This document shows, piece by piece, positions 61,138-64,000 of a stretch of DNA of 64,000 nt. The stretch is taken from positions 19,291,501 through 19,355,500 of the forward strand of contig NC_091100.1 of assembly GCF_024713975.1 (NCBI RefSeq), in the 5' to 3' direction. The DNA is from Paralichthys olivaceus. Lineage: Eukaryota > Chordata > Actinopteri > Pleuronectiformes > Paralichthyidae. The first letter of the stretch is position 1; every line of letters begins with the position of its first letter. The notes beneath the pieces are model-generated. The model searched no databases. It was not told where the DNA came from and saw only the letters and a program-made list of their open reading frames with translations. The position numbers were made by a program, and so were the translations under genes.

Positions 61138-61589
61138 GTTGTGACAACATTGACTGCTCGTGTTGCCATGGCTACAGGGGCCAGAGAATGTAAGATAGGC
61201 AAATCCACATAAGTCACCCACAACAGACACTCTAAGCTACCACTGACTACACCTCCCCCTGGTGCTGGACACACAAAGATGCTGCCAAAAGACTGACAGA
61301 AGCCTTGTGAGCAGTGAAGTGCTCATGCCACAGGCTTACCATGGTCAAACCAATATATATAAACTCCCATCACCATCTTTGTTGATGGTCGGGTGAGAAA
61401 CGTGTCTCGGAGCAGCTTATCCTCTCTACATGTCTGGCTCCCAGAGACACAGCACTTCTCCATACTCCAGATTTCACACATCAGAGTCTGCAAAGACGTC
61501 CATATGTGGGCTGCCATCATCATTTTGCACACATAAGGAAGTTGTGCTCAGAGAGTGCATATCCAGACAGCGGATCTGTCAGGACAACG

Positions 61590-61871
61590 TGACCCATTCT
61601 GTCCGTTTGTTTGTTGGTTAGCAACATTACACAAAAAGGAAGGAGGGATGCAGCATGGTTCATTAAATTTTGGTGCAGATCCAGATCGGGTGAAAATCAG
61701 ATCTGGATCATAGAGCAACAGGCCATTTTTGAACATTTCCACAGTTTTTCTCGGGGAAAACTTAATGGATCTCAATGAGAAAATCAGGCACATTTAGGGA
61801 GCTGTGTGTGAAATTTGGTACAGCTTGACTGGATTTAAGGAGAATGTTGGGCCTTGGAGGAGATATGTGCT
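61590..61871 (+). mobile_element. Family C element copy in ldb1 intron 1
   Basis: Contains gtttgtttgttggttagca, acattacacaaaaagg, aaattttggtgcagatccag and a right edge gggccttggaggagatatgtg. The left edge is indistinct. Confidence 0.6.
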
Positions 61872-61964
61872 CAACTGACTGCCATTCTAGTCATTGTTGT
61901 TTTCATTGTTAGTGTGGTCCAACAAAAAATGAACAAATGCATGTAACAGTTTTTCTTTCCTTTT

Positions 61965-62214
61965 TTCTACCCTAGAATGGGCCCTTTGTATTTAAATACT
62001 TTATATTTACATCGGAAGCGGGTCCTCTCTATGGAGGCTGCCCTGTTTTTACAGTAGCCCAGACTGGACAAATGAATCACCTTTTCAGTTTAATGACAAC
62101 TGAAGGCTACCACGGGTTCTCTTTCATGCTTAGAAGGGTGAGTTGAGGGGTATTCAGCTGCAATATGCAACTTCACCACTAGATATCATTAAATCCTGCA
62201 CACTGAACCTTTAA
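61965..62214 (-). mobile_element. MITE-like element, family B copy 3, reversed and truncated
   Basis: Read on the minus strand it starts ttaaaggttcagtgtgcag and contains gttgcatattgcagctgaa, gaacccgtgg, a cagtctgggctactg block and aaagggcccattctagggta, matching copy 2. The far inverted end is missing. Confidence 0.75.
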
Positions 62215-63107
62215 AACAGAAAAAAATTAAGATATTGTAAAACTGGGGACATATTTCAAAACAGGTCATCAGAAATGTATCATACACCCTTGCATTAACG
62301 TACATCATAATTCCAATATCATATCATGCTCCCAATATCCAGTTACTTAGCTGTCCCACCCAGTGGAACTGATTCTTAAAATACATTCTGGACCACAATT
62401 TGTTGTACAAACTAGAATTAATCTGATCTTTTCACATTAAAAAAACAAATTTTGTTTCAAGGTGTTTCAGATTATGATCATTACAACTATATATTTTTTG
62501 AAATTAGAATAAGACTTGCACATACACCCTATATCTATGGGTCACGCTGTTTTAAATTGTGCTTCTAAAATAATGTTGAATTATGTTGATAACGTTAACG
62601 ATCGGCTCCAGTGAAAGCCTCTGTGAAAGCCAGGTTACTGTTTCCACAGAGCGGCTCACAAGAGCAGCTTAATTAGTGAATAAATCATTTATGAAACATT
62701 GTGTTTTCACTCCCTGTGTTCAGGGTAGTGTATAAATCTGGACTATGTTCATACTGGTGGTGTCTACATCTTTAAATAATCACCGGCAGGGGAAGGTATC
62801 TGCCTCTGTGATAGAGAGGGAAGTATTTTTCAACCTAAGTGCAGTGCCACCAGTCAACAATGCTGGAGTCATATCACTGCTTTCGGATGACAATAACAAA
62901 TTAACAAATACAATATTTATGCAAGTCTACTACACAGTATCTGTGAAGCCCCTGACTTGACCTAATACTACTTGTTCTTTTTATATCCCAACTTTGGCCA
63001 TATGGGTGAGTCCTTGCTGGCTGTGATCCGAATATCTGATTATAATTTGAGGCGATTTAAGCAGATTTAGAGGCCTATCGGATTCTCCTTTTGGCTTAGT
63101 GCTTCCT

Positions 63108-63110
<3 letters not shown>

Positions 63111-63165
<55 letters not shown>
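63111..63165. repeat. (TG)n microsatellite in ldb1 intron 1
   Basis: About 27 TG units followed by agaggagagagatagagagg. Confidence 0.98.
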
Positions 63166-63169
<4 letters not shown>

Positions 63170-63546
63170 GAGAGAGATAGAGAGGGGCAGAGGCAGAGAT
63201 TCTCAGTGATATTGGATTTACTGGCCTGCCCTGGAGACAGTTTCAGTGTACAAACTCAAAGACATGATTAAATGTAAACAACCCCAGTGTGTGTCCTTAC
63301 GTGAATGTTAATTTATAGGATCTTAATTTACTTGTGTCTAATATCAGGTTCTGATCAGTGGTGTGTGTATGTATGTATGTGTGTGTGGTGGGGTGGGTCC
63401 AGGTATTATGTAGTGGGGACCTCAATCTGTTCAAGCAGTCGCATTATGGAGACTTGTCTTAAACGTTTGCGTCAAGCATGTATGGTTAAGTTTGGAGTAA
63501 ATCTCTGGAAAATCAATGTAATGTCCTCTGAATTTATGGAGACACA

Positions 63547-63550
<4 letters not shown>

Positions 63551-63579
<29 letters not shown>
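63551..63579. repeat. (TG)n microsatellite in ldb1 intron 1
   Basis: About 14 TG units. Confidence 0.95.
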
Positions 63580-63583
<4 letters not shown>

Positions 63584-63952
63584 GTACAGTTATCCTTGTG
63601 AGGAACATTTTTAGCCTAGAACTTACAGAGTGTGGACATTTGGGGAAAGTAAGAACGCTTTGGCCTTGTCCTCGCTTTCCGACCCACTTTCAATGGGCTG
63701 TTTGAGGATCATGACTTGATTTTAGAGTTAGAGTTAGAAATTACATTTAGATTACAGGATAATACATTTAGTTATGATGGTTAAGGGCAAGAGAATGACT
63801 GTTTAAATGTTTTATTTGTCAAAGTTAGGTTAACACAGGGTCAACGGTGCAATGAGAAGTGTTTTGGATGAGAAGGACTGGTCAGCCCAGATACACAGTA
63901 CAAGCAATATGTACTTTTAAAGAAAATACAGCAAAGAGGGCTCATTGTAAAA

Positions 63953-63953
<1 letters not shown>

Positions 63954-64000
<47 letters not shown>
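63954..64000. repeat. (TG)n microsatellite running off the right edge
   Basis: At least 23 TG units; the window ends inside the repeat. Confidence 0.97.

Larger units (their letters stand above)
52169..64000 (+). other. ldb1 intron 1 (continues beyond the window)
   Basis: No exon encoding GCSSKSFKLYSP is present on the plus strand. The stretch holds many microsatellites, purine-rich tracts (56,235-56,530), MITE copies (families B and C) and a few exon-like islands described separately (54,297; 54,853; 60,339). No gene of another family was recognised on either strand. Confidence 0.6.

Overview
This is a 64 kb window of vertebrate nuclear DNA, almost certainly from a ray-finned (teleost) fish. 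Genes are split into short GT-AG exons and there are many long CA/TG microsatellites. Small inverted-repeat elements lie scattered through introns. Proteins resemble their human counterparts but differ at fish-typical levels. I saw no bacterial, phage, CRISPR or viral content. All exon models were built by eye from splice signals, frame continuity and remembered human proteins; no search was run.

Gene order from left to right is: syngr2 (+, last two exons only), tk1 (-), afmid (+), cant1 (+), an O-GlcNAcase gene oga/ogal (-), a small unrecognised intronless gene (+), pprc1 (-), and the first coding exon of ldb1 (+). The ldb1 intron runs off the right edge.

Positions 1-22,150 hold a block matching human 17q25 (SYNGR2-TK1-AFMID and CANT1). 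Positions 24,385-64,000 hold a block matching human 10q24 (OGA, PPRC1, LDB1, with PPRC1 and LDB1 divergent as in human). The join lies in about 2.2 kb between the cant1 and oga stop codons.

Functions are mostly independent: tk1 does S-phase thymidine salvage, afmid kynurenine formation, cant1 Golgi nucleotide hydrolysis, oga O-GlcNAc removal, pprc1 transcriptional coactivation of mitochondrial biogenesis, and ldb1 LIM-domain cofactor assembly. tk1 and afmid are head to head, and pprc1 and ldb1 are head to head.

Positions 42,700-64,000 are nearly gene-free: the pprc1-ldb1 spacer and ldb1 intron 1, rich in microsatellites and purine/pyrimidine tracts. I found no clearly new biological system. 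The best candidates for new biology are the intronless coiled-coil gene at 33,466-34,125 and a phase-compatible alternative first exon inside ldb1 intron 1 at 60,339-60,372. Several non-autonomous transposon families can be defined from copies within the window.
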